Shown piece by piece: positions 1 through 7,970 of a stretch of 9,751 nt of DNA. Both the position numbers and the translations under genes were made by a program. Under the pieces are notes generated by a model. That model saw only the letters and a program-made list of their open reading frames with translations, was not told where the DNA came from and did no database searches. The stretch comes from an uncultured Erysipelotrichaceae bacterium. Its GTDB lineage: Bacteria > Bacillota_I > Bacilli_A > RFN20 > CAG-826. Within the stretch, counting starts at the first letter, position 1, and each line of letters begins with the position of its first letter. The stretch lies in NCBI GenBank assembly GCA_902791085.1, contig CADAUN010000042.1, positions 1 to 9,751 of the forward strand, written 5' to 3'.

Positions 1-28
1 GGGAGTAACCAAATTGTTGTGTAAATGA
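1..28 (+). repeat. IS left terminal inverted repeat
   Basis: Aligned with the reverse complement of 1346-1373, this stretch is identical at 21 of 28 positions. Positions 17-25 (TTGTGTAAA) form the perfect core. The match may begin outside the window. Confidence 0.75.
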
Positions 29-42
29 CGACGGAGGAGTCA

Positions 43-130
43 TCCTTTCCTTAGACCCCTAGGGGTCGCGCCGGCCTGCGAAAAAGCAGGATTCCTAGTA
101 CAATCGTTCTGCCACAAACATTGGAAAGGA
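43..130 (+). promoter_or_regulatory. Transposase leader with possible ribosome-site sequestering foldback
   Basis: TCCTTTCC at 43-50 is an exact complement of GGAAAGGA at 123-130, which is the transposase Shine-Dalgarno sequence. Between them lie a 14-bp perfect palindrome (54-67, GACCCCTAGGGGTC) and a small hairpin (stem 75-79/86-90, loop GAAAAA). A transcript entering from outside the IS could fold and hide the ribosome site. A transcript started from the internal candidate promoter (TACAAT at 99-104) would lack the blocking arm. Foldback control of read-through transcripts is known for IS10 and IS50; applying it here is inference. Confidence 0.45.
99..104 (+). promoter_or_regulatory. Candidate transposase -10 element
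   Basis: TACAAT matches the TATAAT consensus at five of six positions. It would start transcription about 27 bases before the transposase ATG, leaving the Shine-Dalgarno inside the mRNA. No good -35 hexamer is seen 16-18 bases upstream, so the promoter would be weak, as is common for transposase genes. Confidence 0.3.
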
Positions 131-137
131 ACCCTGC

Positions 138-1319
138 ATGGACAATTTTAGCGAATTGATCAAGGAAGCGATAGCCGGAGGCGACAGCCTCGAGTCGGCG
201 ATGCGCAAGGCCGCGAACCTAGCGGCGAAGGAGGCGGTGGAATCGCTCCTCCGGACGGAGGTCGAAACCCTCCTCGGCTACGGCAAATACGCCCCCGAGG
301 GGAAGAATTCGGGCGATTCCAGGAACGGGTCCTACGAAAGGACCCTGCAGACGTCCGTCGGCCCGATAACCGTGAAGGTCCCGAGGGACAGGAACGGGGA
401 CTACTCCCCGAAGGCGCTGCCCAGATACCAAAGGAGGACGGACCTGGTCACCTCCGTCATACTCAAGCTTTATTCCTGCGGGATGACCGACGAGGAGATG
501 AGGCTCGCCATAGGGTCGATCTACGAGGCGAATTACTCGAAATCGGCGATCTCCGCGATCACCGACGCGGTCGTCGAAGACGTCAAGCGTTTCTCGGAAA
601 GGCCGCTTCCCAGGCGCCTTTTCGCCCTTTTCCTCGATTCCACCTACGTGCCGGTGAGGAGGGATTCGGTGGCCAAGGAGGCCATAAACATAGCGATGGG
701 CGTCGACGACGACGGGGTCCCTTTGGTCGTCGGCTACTCCATAACCCCAGAGGAGTCGGCGGAGGCGTACAGGGAGCTCCTGGCGGGCTTCAAATCGCGC
801 GGATTGGAGGAAGTCGAGGTCGCCGTCACCGACGGCCTTTCCGGCATCGACGAAGCCGTCTCGGAATCGTATCCGAAGGCCAAAAGGCAGCGTTGCTTCG
901 TGCATCTGCTGCGGAACATCCTCTCAAAGGTCCGGGCGAAGGACAGGCCCGAGGCGGCGGACGACTTCATGGCCATAGCCAAGCAAAAGGACGCCGCCTC
1001 CGGCGAGGCCGCGATGGCGTCGTTCGTCTCGAAGTGGAAGGCGAGGTACCCGAAGCTGGCGATCTGGGCGGAGAAGGCCGAGAACGTGCTCACCTTCTAC
1101 GAATTCCCGGAGGGGCTTAGGAAGCTCATCTACACGAACAACAGGATCGAGTCCTTCAACAAGCAGATAAGGCGCATGGTGAAGAAACAGATCCAGTTCG
1201 TGACCGAGGGGGCGTTGGAGAAGAGGATCGTCTCGCTGTTCCTGCATTACAACGACGACCCCGGAAGGAGAAAAGTGAGATGCTGGAGGGAAATCGTTGC
1301 CTATTATGAGTCAAAGTGA
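138..1319 (+). CDS. IS256-family (mutator-type) transposase
   Basis: This DDE transposase catalyses cutting and copying of its own IS, probably through a circular intermediate as described for IS256. The 393-aa length is normal for the family. The catalytic triad is readable: D167 in LFLDSTYVPV, D232 in VAVTDGLSGID, and E338 in the family signature YTNNRIESFNKQIRR. The QRCFVHLLRN block (251-260) between the second D and the E is also typical. The N-terminal ~150 residues hold the usual DNA-binding region, including the conserved PRDRNGDY segment. The start is supported by GGAAAGGA seven bases upstream of ATG. No frameshift or internal stop is present, so the protein should be active. Codon use is foreign to the neighbourhood: most third positions are G or C, AGG is the commonest arginine codon, and ATA is used for isoleucine. 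Confidence 0.95.
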   Translation: MDNFSELIKEAIAGGDSLESAMRKAANLAAKEAVESLLRTEVETLLGYGKYAPEGKNSGDSRNGSYERTLQTSVGPITVKVPRDRNGDYSPKALPRYQRRTDLVTSVILKLYSCGMTDEEMRLAIGSIYEANYSKSAISAITDAVVEDVKRFSERPLPRRLFALFLDSTYVPVRRDSVAKEAINIAMGVDDDGVPLVVGYSITPEESAEAYRELLAGFKSRGLEEVEVAVTDGLSGIDEAVSESYPKAKRQRCFVHLLRNILSKVRAKDRPEAADDFMAIAKQKDAASGEAAMASFVSKWKARYPKLAIWAEKAENVLTFYEFPEGLRKLIYTNNRIESFNKQIRRMVKKQIQFVTEGALEKRIVSLFLHYNDDPGRRKVRCWREIVAYYESK

Positions 1320-1345
1320 TTAGAATTCGTATGTAGCACTGGGAA

Positions 1346-1373
1346 TCGTTTACACAAGATTCCGGATACTCTC
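1346..1373 (-). repeat. IS right terminal inverted repeat
   Basis: This is the inverted partner of the left end, with 21 of 28 positions matching. It lies 26 bases after the transposase stop codon. The DNA becomes AT-rich immediately to its right, which marks the junction with host sequence. Confidence 0.75.
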
Positions 1374-1601
1374 GAGCGGATAAACAAAAAAGTAATTTTG
1401 TCTCATTTTTATATTTTATTTCTATCGGATTGTAAAGGCGTGCGCTACGTCTCTTTCTCTTACCAAAACGGGAAAAGAACGTAATTTATCTAACCGACAA
1501 TGAATTTCCGTTGAAATATGGTTTGTTTCGTTCCATTTTGATTGAAAGCGTCTTGGCTTTCTCGTTTAATAATGGCGCGATGCCGAAAGGGGGTTGCTTC
1601 G
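1374..1601 (+). promoter_or_regulatory. Noncoding leader region of the ABC exporter gene
   Basis: No gene is supported in these 228 bases of AT-rich host DNA. A weak promoter can be drawn with TTGAAA at 1511-1516 and CATTTT at 1534-1539, 17 bases apart. A 6-bp hairpin follows (GAAAGC 1544-1549, GCTTTC 1556-1561, six-base loop). The stretch CGATGCCGAAA (1578-1588) is repeated with one change at 1600-1610, the second copy containing the true start codon. No riboswitch or regulator operator was recognised. The IS may have separated the gene from original upstream sequence. Confidence 0.25.
1586..1593 (+). promoter_or_regulatory. Ribosome binding site fixing the ABC exporter start
   Basis: AAAGGGGG ends eight bases before the ATG at 1602. 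The longer reading frame starting at 1542 has no such site, and its first 20 residues precede the usual start of the ATPase domain. The start at 1602 is therefore preferred. Confidence 0.6.
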
Positions 1602-4397
1602 ATGCTGAAATTAGATCATATTACGAAAGTTTATCAAGCCAAAGAAATGAAAGTAGAAGCGCTAAAAGGCATTTCCTTAGCTTTTCGCAAAAATGAATTT
1701 GTTTCGATTCTTGGCCCCTCGGGTTGCGGAAAGACAACCACATTAAACATCATCGGCGGATTAGATCATGCGACAGATGGTGAGCTAATGATTGGTGGCG
1801 TTTCCACCAAGAAATTCACCGATCATGATTGGGATGTTTACCGCAATCATCGCATTGGCTTTATTTTTCAGTCCTACAATTTAATCCCACAAGAAAATAT
1901 TCTCGAAAATGTGGAGCTTGCCTTAGCCATCAGCGGTCTAAAGAAAGAAGAGCGGCAACGCCGCGCCAAAGAAGCCTTAGACCAAGTCGGTTTGCAAGGT
2001 ATGTATTCTAAAAAACCGAATGAGCTTTCCGGCGGTCAATGTCAACGCGTTGCCATTGCGCGTGCTTTAGTCAACGAGCCAGATATTTTGTTAGCGGATG
2101 AGCCAACCGGTGCTTTGGATTCGGTAACTTCCGTCCAAATCATGGATTTGATCAAAAAGATTTCGGAGAAAAAACTCGTCATCATGGTGACGCATAATCC
2201 GGAATTGGCTAAGAAATATTCGACTCGTATTATCAATTTGTTGGATGGACGCGTTGTTGGCGATAGTAATCCATACCCTTTTGAAGAAGAAGAGAAAGAA
2301 TATTTGGTTAGACCAGCGTTAACCGAAGAACAAATTGCGAAAGAAAAAGCCAAGATGTCATGGTTTACCGCGTTTAAGTTGTCCGCTAAAAATCTTTGGG
2401 CTAAGAATAAGCGAACCATCATGATTGTCTTAGCTTCTTCTATCGGGATTGTAGGGGTTTCTGCTGTTTTAGCCGTTTCGCAAGGCGTGACGGGATATAT
2501 CACTGGCATGCAGGATGATATGTTGTCTGGTAACCCCGTTACGGTGGCAGAAAACAGTATTGATCTATCCACTTTAATGCAAGGAGCAACCGCAGGAACG
2601 CAAACACAAGTGGTGAAAGATTCGTGGCAAGATGGCAAAATCAACGTTCAATTCATGATTGAACAGCTGATTGATATGTCGACGAGCCTTTCTTCCGCTT
2701 CCATTCATAACAGCATTACGGAAGACTATGTGCAATTTGTGCGAGATATGCCTAAGAATTATTACAAAGCGATGGGAGAAGAATACGGCATCGATGTGAA
2801 AAATAATCTCTATACGCATACGGATATTCGCTTAGATGGCTATAGTCAGGAAGAATTAAAGCAACAACGTTATTCCATTTCCGGAATCCTTTCTGTCTGC
2901 GCCACCATTTTAGAGAACCTCGAAGATGGCAAATTTGCCTCTTATACTTCGATGATTGATCAATATGCGAATGGGATTGGTCAATGTTTAGAACAACAAG
3001 ATTATGTCTTGTCTGAATATCGGGTTGTAGCCGGTCGCTATGCCACAGGTGAAAACGAATTGATGCTGGTGCTAAATCATCGGAACGAGCTTACGGATTT
3101 TAATTTGACTTTGCTTGGCTATTACAGCCAGGACGAATTTGCCAACGCGATTTACCATTACGCTGGAAAAGAAGAAAACGTGAACCAGGAATTATGGAAG
3201 AAGCAACAGACCGTGTCGCTCGATGAGCTCACTGGCAAGGAATATATCTATTATCCTAACGATTCGCTTTATTCAGTCGATCCGGATTATGATGTTTCTT
3301 CTTATCACTTAAAGCAATATGACTACGCCTTTATTGATGATGGAACTTTGAAAAATGGCGTCCCGTTAAAAGTCGTAGGGATTTTAACGCCTAATGATGA
3401 CGTGCAATACGGTTGCATGAATTCTGGGCTTTATTACACGCCAGCTTTCGCGAAACGTTATCTAAATGACAATGGCAATTCTGCGATGACGACGTTCATC
3501 AAGCAATATCAGGAAACGAATCCTAATGCCTCTGGTTTTACTTCTAGTCTCATTAACGTCAACGGAACGAACATCATTTCGGGAATTGGCTATGACTACC
3601 ATGTGCAATTTCCAAACGGTTTGGAACAAGAAGATCTGGATCCGAAGATTTTTCATGGTTATGGCCTCGTTGGCAATCAAGATGCGTTGCAAGGCATTTT
3701 AGCCAGCATGGCTGGAGGCAGTTCTGGTTCTGGCGGAACGGGATTAAGTGTCAAAAAACTTGCTCTTTTAAACGAACGTGATGTCGGAGGAAACCCAGTC
3801 CCCGGAACCATTAAGATTTATCCGAATAGTTTTAATGACAAAGACGATGTGACAAATTATTTGGATCGTTGGAAGGGGAGTGAAGACATTACCTTATCGA
3901 CAGGCAAAGTGATTACGGCAGAAGAACGTAATAACATCAAATATACCGACAATTTAGCCTTAATCATTTCGATGGTGAATAATGTGGTGAACATCGTCAC
4001 CATCGCCTTGATTTGTTTCACGGCTTTATCCCTTGTGGTTTCTACCGTTATGATTGGAATTATCACTTATGTTTCGGTAATGGAACGGGTGAAAGAAATC
4101 GGCGTCATTCGTTCTTTAGGCGGGCGAAAACGCGATGTATCTCATCTTTTCAATGCTGAAACTTTAATTATTGGAGTCGCTTCTGGCGTATTTGGGTTGC
4201 TTGTCACCTATCTTATTGAGCTGATATTGAATCTCGCCATCGGCATCCAGTTTGGGTTCTATTCGATTGCCAATCTTTCGTGGTGGACTGCGTTGATTGT
4301 CTTTATTATCGCCGTATTATTGACCATGATTGCCGGCGTTTTGCCAGCGCGTGCTGCAGCAAGACAAGATCCGGTTGTGGCATTACGAAGCGAATAA
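1602..4397 (+). CDS. MacB-type ABC exporter, fused ATPase and FtsX-like permease
   Basis: This 931-aa single chain contains a LolD/MacB-like ATPase followed by a permease. In the ATPase I see Walker A GPSGCGKTT (38-46), the Q-loop at Q90, signature LSGGQCQRVAIARAL from 142, Walker B ILLADEP (162-168) and the H-loop His198. A first membrane segment (about 272-292) leads into a large extracellular region of roughly 490 residues, ending near a Gly/Ser-rich stretch at 705-714. Three further membrane segments (about 794-824, 853-876, 894-916) surround the conserved VMERVKEIGVIRSLGG motif and the LPARAAARQDPVVALRSE end typical of FtsX domains. Members of this superfamily use ATP to drive a periplasmic or surface mechanical movement that expels peptides, toxins or lipoproteins. 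The substrate here is unknown. No accessory protein gene is adjacent. The cysteine in LSGGQCQ replaces the more usual glutamine, which is probably harmless. Confidence 0.9.
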   Translation: MLKLDHITKVYQAKEMKVEALKGISLAFRKNEFVSILGPSGCGKTTTLNIIGGLDHATDGELMIGGVSTKKFTDHDWDVYRNHRIGFIFQSYNLIPQENILENVELALAISGLKKEERQRRAKEALDQVGLQGMYSKKPNELSGGQCQRVAIARALVNEPDILLADEPTGALDSVTSVQIMDLIKKISEKKLVIMVTHNPELAKKYSTRIINLLDGRVVGDSNPYPFEEEEKEYLVRPALTEEQIAKEKAKMSWFTAFKLSAKNLWAKNKRTIMIVLASSIGIVGVSAVLAVSQGVTGYITGMQDDMLSGNPVTVAENSIDLSTLMQGATAGTQTQVVKDSWQDGKINVQFMIEQLIDMSTSLSSASIHNSITEDYVQFVRDMPKNYYKAMGEEYGIDVKNNLYTHTDIRLDGYSQEELKQQRYSISGILSVCATILENLEDGKFASYTSMIDQYANGIGQCLEQQDYVLSEYRVVAGRYATGENELMLVLNHRNELTDFNLTLLGYYSQDEFANAIYHYAGKEENVNQELWKKQQTVSLDELTGKEYIYYPNDSLYSVDPDYDVSSYHLKQYDYAFIDDGTLKNGVPLKVVGILTPNDDVQYGCMNSGLYYTPAFAKRYLNDNGNSAMTTFIKQYQETNPNASGFTSSLINVNGTNIISGIGYDYHVQFPNGLEQEDLDPKIFHGYGLVGNQDALQGILASMAGGSSGSGGTGLSVKKLALLNERDVGGNPVPGTIKIYPNSFNDKDDVTNYLDRWKGSEDITLSTGKVITAEERNNIKYTDNLALIISMVNNVVNIVTIALICFTALSLVVSTVMIGIITYVSVMERVKEIGVIRSLGGRKRDVSHLFNAETLIIGVASGVFGLLVTYLIELILNLAIGIQFGFYSIANLSWWTALIVFIIAVLLTMIAGVLPARAAARQDPVVALRSE

Positions 4398-4400
4398 GCG

Positions 4401-7337
4401 TTACTTAACGAGGATACGGAAGCGTAAAGAATAGTCTTTTTCGCCATCAATTTCATATTCCGGATGAACTGGCGCTCCCCAAGAATCATCTCCTCCTACC
4501 CCGCGAGTCGCGGCAAAAAGGGAAAGATGATTTTCGTAAGGGGTAGGAAGTTCATCAAGATGTTTCGCTTCTTCTAATTGGAATTCGTCGTAAGGAAGAT
4601 AATGGAAGGCAAAGGGACGCTCAAGCGCCTCAAAAACCATTTTTCGTTTTCCAAAAGGAATTTCGACATAACGGGTGTTTTCTTTGTTGCCCATTTCTTG
4701 CGGAACGGCATAAGGAAGAACTTCGTCTTTTGCACGGGAATGATAGACATCAAGAACTTTACCTGCGGAAAGATCGGGATAAGAATCCGTTGGTCCATAA
4801 CCATAGTAAGAGAAATCGCCGCAATCGCGCGGGAAAGTAAAATCAATCCCAAAGCAAGGAAGGGATGGCATTCCCTTAGCTCCGTGATAACGGATTTCGA
4901 TGTCAAGATAATTCCCTAAATCATAATGATAGAGAATCTCACCATAAGCCTTAACTCCCGGCCAAGAGACACGGGAGGTCATGGTATGGCCATCGTCTTT
5001 TTCTAAGAAGGAATATTGAAATTTGCTAGCCCCATAATAGAAAGAAGAAGCGAGAGGGAAGGCGCAACCGCGATCGTTATCGGTGGAAGGCCTCCATAAA
5101 ACAAGACGAACAGGGGAACGTAGAATCTGCCTCTTATCAAGATAGATGGCGCTTAAAGCAGAAGTAGGGGTATTTAGGACTGAGTCTTGAAGGGAGAAAA
5201 AGAAACGGGTATTGGCAAAAGAAACGCTATGAAAATGGAGGGACCGAGCTTGCTCAATCTTTCCTTTCGGCGCCTCGGCAACATAAGTGAAACGATCTTT
5301 CGAATCATCAAAAACCCCTATTAATCCCCATTCTTTTTGGAAAACTTCGACGCGGCGAATGTGTTCTTCAGAGAAAGATAACGTTGGTAACAAAAAGGTG
5401 GTTTCGTGATGCCAAGGAATCAAAGTTCTTTTTGTTTCTACCCCATTTACCAGATCCACCAATTCTAAATGGAACGTACCCTCTGGATAGAAATTCGGAT
5501 CCTCTGAAAGGTGAATTCGATCGCCATCAAAACGAATTTGGATGGGACAATATAGATTTTTCACGGCTGCTAATTTTGGCGAACGTAACGCATCTTTACG
5601 ATCGGAGAAAATAATGCCGTTACAATTAAAACTGCTCGAATTCGGTGCATCATTTTCGTCACCGCCGTAAATCCAACTTTCTTTGTCGCCCCGTGGATTT
5701 TTGACGAGCAATCCTTGGTCAATCCAATCCCAGATACAGCCACCTAATGCATTCGGATAAGTACGGAACAAACGTAAATAATCATCTAAATTGCCGTTTG
5801 AATTCCCCATCGCATGGGCATATTCGCATTCAAAAACAGGTTTTTCTGGATGTTCTTGCAAATAGGTTTCTAAGTCTTTTGGTCGCTTATACATGAAGGA
5901 CTTAATGTCCACATAAGGCGATAAGGAAGAATCGGTGGTCTCTCCTTCATAATGAACCAATCTCTTTTGATCTTGGGCGTGGAAATATTCCGAAGAACGC
6001 TTGAAATTGTCTCCAGACCAAGATTCATTTCCTAAGCTCCAAGCGAAAATGCAAGGATGGTTTTTATCCCGTTCATACATAGAAGAAGCACGATCTAAAG
6101 TGATGGCTGTCCAATGAGGATTTGATCCTGGCACCATTTTGGATAAGTCGCCATTGCTATTCGTCCATTGGCCATGGGCCTCTAGGCAACATTCATCCAT
6201 GACGTATAGGCCTAATTTATCGCATAAGTCATAAAATTTCGGGTCGTTTGGATAATGCGAACAACGCACGGCATTGATGGAGGATCGCTTCATGCATAGC
6301 AAATCTTTTTCCAATTCTTCTTCTGGAACATGATGTCCATCATGCGAATCGACTTCATGACGATTTACCCCTTTGATCTTTAATGGTTTTCCGTTCCATA
6401 AAACTACACCATCGCGAATTTCTTCTTTGGTGAAGCCGAGATAGAAACGATTTTCTTCTTCATTGCCATCCTGGCCTTTTAATCGCAAGACCATTTCATA
6501 ACGATTTGGGGTATCGCTAGACCAAGCGGCAACATTAGGAATGGTAGGGGAAAAAGAGAAACGATCTTCCGCCGTCTCTTCTTTCTTTTCCCATATGGTT
6601 TTTCCTTGGAAAAGAAGGGAAGCTAAGAGTTCTCCTTTTCCTTTCATTTTCCCTTCTAAAGAAAGAAGGCCGTCTTGATAATGATTCGTTAAATCTGTTT
6701 TGGCAGAAACATCTTCTAAGTGGAAAGAAGGAACGGCGACTAAAGAAACATCACGGAAAATGCCTGACATCTTCCAATAATCTTGACTTAGAATCCAAGA
6801 GGAGGCAGAGAAGCGAAAATTGATGAATAACAATTCGTTTTCTCCGTCTTTTAAATAGGGCGTAAGGTCAAATTCAGAGACGGTATACAGCCGCGTCGAA
6901 TAACCGACAAATTGGCCATTGAGATAAACGTATAGCGCAGTTTCAAAGCCATCCAAACGTAGGAGGCAGCGTTTGCCTTGAAACCACGAAGGCAAAACAA
7001 AATGCTTCCGATAGAAGTTAACGGGGTTATGTTCCACGGCAACTTGGCCAGGGGTCAAATTCTCTTTGCCATCCCAAGGATAAGAGATGTTCGTGTAGAT
7101 TAATTCTTCTGGAACTTCCATTTCAGCAGAACGGGGGAGTTCAACTTCGCGATAAGGCAATTCTTCCGTTAAAAAATGTTCTTCATAATGGGCGGCGCGG
7201 AAAAAGTCCCAAGCGCCATTCAGAGAAAAAGAGGCGGGTTGTCCTTGAATTTTGCAATTAACGCTGGCATGTTCGGGGAGAAGGTTGACGCCAATCACTT
7301 CTGGATCGGAAAGATAGGACAAAGGTAAGGGTTTCAT
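4401..7337 (-). CDS. lacZ: Beta-galactosidase, LacZ-type glycoside hydrolase family 2
   Basis: The enzyme hydrolyses terminal beta-D-galactosides such as lactose in the cytoplasm; no signal peptide is seen. Numbering from the ATG at 7337 (978 aa; E. coli LacZ is 1023), the order is sugar-binding domain (about 25-205), Ig-like domain (to about 305), TIM barrel (to about 590), a linker domain, and the beta-sandwich small-chain domain (about 700-975). The barrel shows RCSHYPNDPKFYDLCDKLGL, the acid/base Glu438 in SLGNES, the nucleophile Glu505 in CEYAHAMGNS, and Mg2+ ligands Glu386 and His388 in CLEAHG. The C-terminal GVGGDDSWG retains the tryptophan (953) equivalent to E. coli Trp999. All residues needed for activity are present. 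A TTG at 7358 overlapping the upstream stop codon would add seven residues. I prefer ATG because family members start close to YLSDPEV, but neither start has a strong Shine-Dalgarno. It is co-transcribed behind the XRE gene. Confidence 0.95.
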   Translation of the reverse strand: MKPLPLSYLSDPEVIGVNLLPEHASVNCKIQGQPASFSLNGAWDFFRAAHYEEHFLTEELPYREVELPRSAEMEVPEELIYTNISYPWDGKENLTPGQVAVEHNPVNFYRKHFVLPSWFQGKRCLLRLDGFETALYVYLNGQFVGYSTRLYTVSEFDLTPYLKDGENELLFINFRFSASSWILSQDYWKMSGIFRDVSLVAVPSFHLEDVSAKTDLTNHYQDGLLSLEGKMKGKGELLASLLFQGKTIWEKKEETAEDRFSFSPTIPNVAAWSSDTPNRYEMVLRLKGQDGNEEENRFYLGFTKEEIRDGVVLWNGKPLKIKGVNRHEVDSHDGHHVPEEELEKDLLCMKRSSINAVRCSHYPNDPKFYDLCDKLGLYVMDECCLEAHGQWTNSNGDLSKMVPGSNPHWTAITLDRASSMYERDKNHPCIFAWSLGNESWSGDNFKRSSEYFHAQDQKRLVHYEGETTDSSLSPYVDIKSFMYKRPKDLETYLQEHPEKPVFECEYAHAMGNSNGNLDDYLRLFRTYPNALGGCIWDWIDQGLLVKNPRGDKESWIYGGDENDAPNSSSFNCNGIIFSDRKDALRSPKLAAVKNLYCPIQIRFDGDRIHLSEDPNFYPEGTFHLELVDLVNGVETKRTLIPWHHETTFLLPTLSFSEEHIRRVEVFQKEWGLIGVFDDSKDRFTYVAEAPKGKIEQARSLHFHSVSFANTRFFFSLQDSVLNTPTSALSAIYLDKRQILRSPVRLVLWRPSTDNDRGCAFPLASSFYYGASKFQYSFLEKDDGHTMTSRVSWPGVKAYGEILYHYDLGNYLDIEIRYHGAKGMPSLPCFGIDFTFPRDCGDFSYYGYGPTDSYPDLSAGKVLDVYHSRAKDEVLPYAVPQEMGNKENTRYVEIPFGKRKMVFEALERPFAFHYLPYDEFQLEEAKHLDELPTPYENHLSLFAATRGVGGDDSWGAPVHPEYEIDGEKDYSLRFRILVK

Positions 7338-7354
7338 AGATTTATCAAAATGCT

Positions 7355-7966
7355 TCAATGCATTTTACCATGCCGCATCAATAAGAGGTAAACAACGGTG
7401 AACGATTGTAACAAAATACCGCCTAGCATAATCCAGAAAAAATATTCGCCATGGAAAACGAAATAAAGGCCAGTGACCACTTCCCAAATGCCGACGGAGA
7501 TATAAACAACGGGGCGAATGTGATTCTTAGGATAGAAAATGCAGTCGATAACGGCCAATATTCCCATCAATCCAGCAAGACCGAAATCAAAATAGACAAA
7601 GAAAGAAGGCATTTCGGTGCCTACACCTTTGGCAACATAGGTAAGGGCAAGCCAAACAATGGTCACTGTCAAAAAGATGGCAGAACAAATGGTGATTGCC
7701 AAATAAAGATTTCTACGACGGTTTAACTTTTTTTCTTGATCGGGATCGATGATGAATTTGTGTTCTTCGTATAGATATTGCACAGAGACACCAAAAAGAT
7801 TAGCGATTTCATAAAGTGTGCCGGCATCGGGTAAAGAAATGCCGCGTTCCCATTTTGACACCGCTTTGTCGCTGTAATTCAATCGCTCGGCCAATTCTTG
7901 CTGAGTCCAGTTCTTTTTCTTACGAAGACCAGCAATATTTCGTGCGATGATTTCATTGATTTCCAT
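7355..7966 (-). CDS. Membrane-anchored XRE-family transcriptional regulator
   Basis: This 203-aa protein has a Cro/CI-type helix-turn-helix at residues 6-60; QQELAERLNYSDKAVSKWERG contains the two DNA-contact helices. A charged linker (70-86) leads to four hydrophobic segments at about 86-110, 121-145, 150-171 and 174-197. The DNA-binding domain would sit on the cytoplasmic face, tethered to the membrane. Such fusions occur widely in Bacillota, and their signals are mostly unknown. Its stop codon TGA (7355-7357) overlaps a possible TTG start of lacZ and lies 18 bases before the lacZ ATG, so the genes are one transcription unit and probably translationally coupled. It likely controls this operon and perhaps the divergent gene at 8106; that is inference from position. 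No Shine-Dalgarno precedes its ATG, while a promoter placed to start the RNA at or next to that ATG suggests a leaderless message. Confidence 0.88.
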   Translation of the reverse strand: MEINEIIARNIAGLRKKKNWTQQELAERLNYSDKAVSKWERGISLPDAGTLYEIANLFGVSVQYLYEEHKFIIDPDQEKKLNRRRNLYLAITICSAIFLTVTIVWLALTYVAKGVGTEMPSFFVYFDFGLAGLMGILAVIDCIFYPKNHIRPVVYISVGIWEVVTGLYFVFHGEYFFWIMLGGILLQSFTVVYLLLMRHGKMH

Positions 7967-7970
7967 CGGT

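Larger units (their letters stand above)
1..1373 (+). mobile_element. IS256-family insertion sequence, apparently intact
   Basis: One transposase gene lies between imperfect terminal inverted repeats at 1-28 and 1346-1373. The repeats match at 21 of 28 positions and share a 9-bp perfect core, TTGTGTAAA. Total length is about 1.37 kb, normal for IS256 elements. The outer boundary is set only by where the repeat match stops. The left end coincides with the window edge, so a few terminal bases, and the 8-9 bp target duplication this family normally makes, cannot be tested. The element is clearly richer in GC than the rest of the window and its codons differ, so it was acquired from another genome. 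Confidence 0.85.

Noticed and set aside
219..1247. Long antisense reading frames across the transposase
   Set aside because: They are by-products of the GC-rich codon pattern of the real gene; translations are low-complexity Arg/Gly/Pro/Val-rich and show no family motif.
1349..1377. Outward promoter from the IS right end into the ABC gene (TTTACA at 1349-1354)
   Set aside because: The -35-like hexamer is good, but the bases 16-18 positions further on (TCGAGC region at the junction) do not resemble a -10.
1542..1601. Upstream in-frame extension of the ABC exporter by 20 residues
   Set aside because: The ATPase domain begins normally at the ATG at 1602, which has a well-placed AAAGGGGG. The extension has a non-ATG start without a ribosome site and an unrelated sequence.
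4501..7042. Shorter frames on both strands within lacZ
   Set aside because: They are out-of-frame shadows of the GH2 gene without ribosome sites or motifs.
7451..7726. Plus-strand frame of 91 codons opposite the XRE regulator
   Set aside because: It lies fully inside the clearly supported minus-strand gene, has no ribosome site and no recognisable motif.
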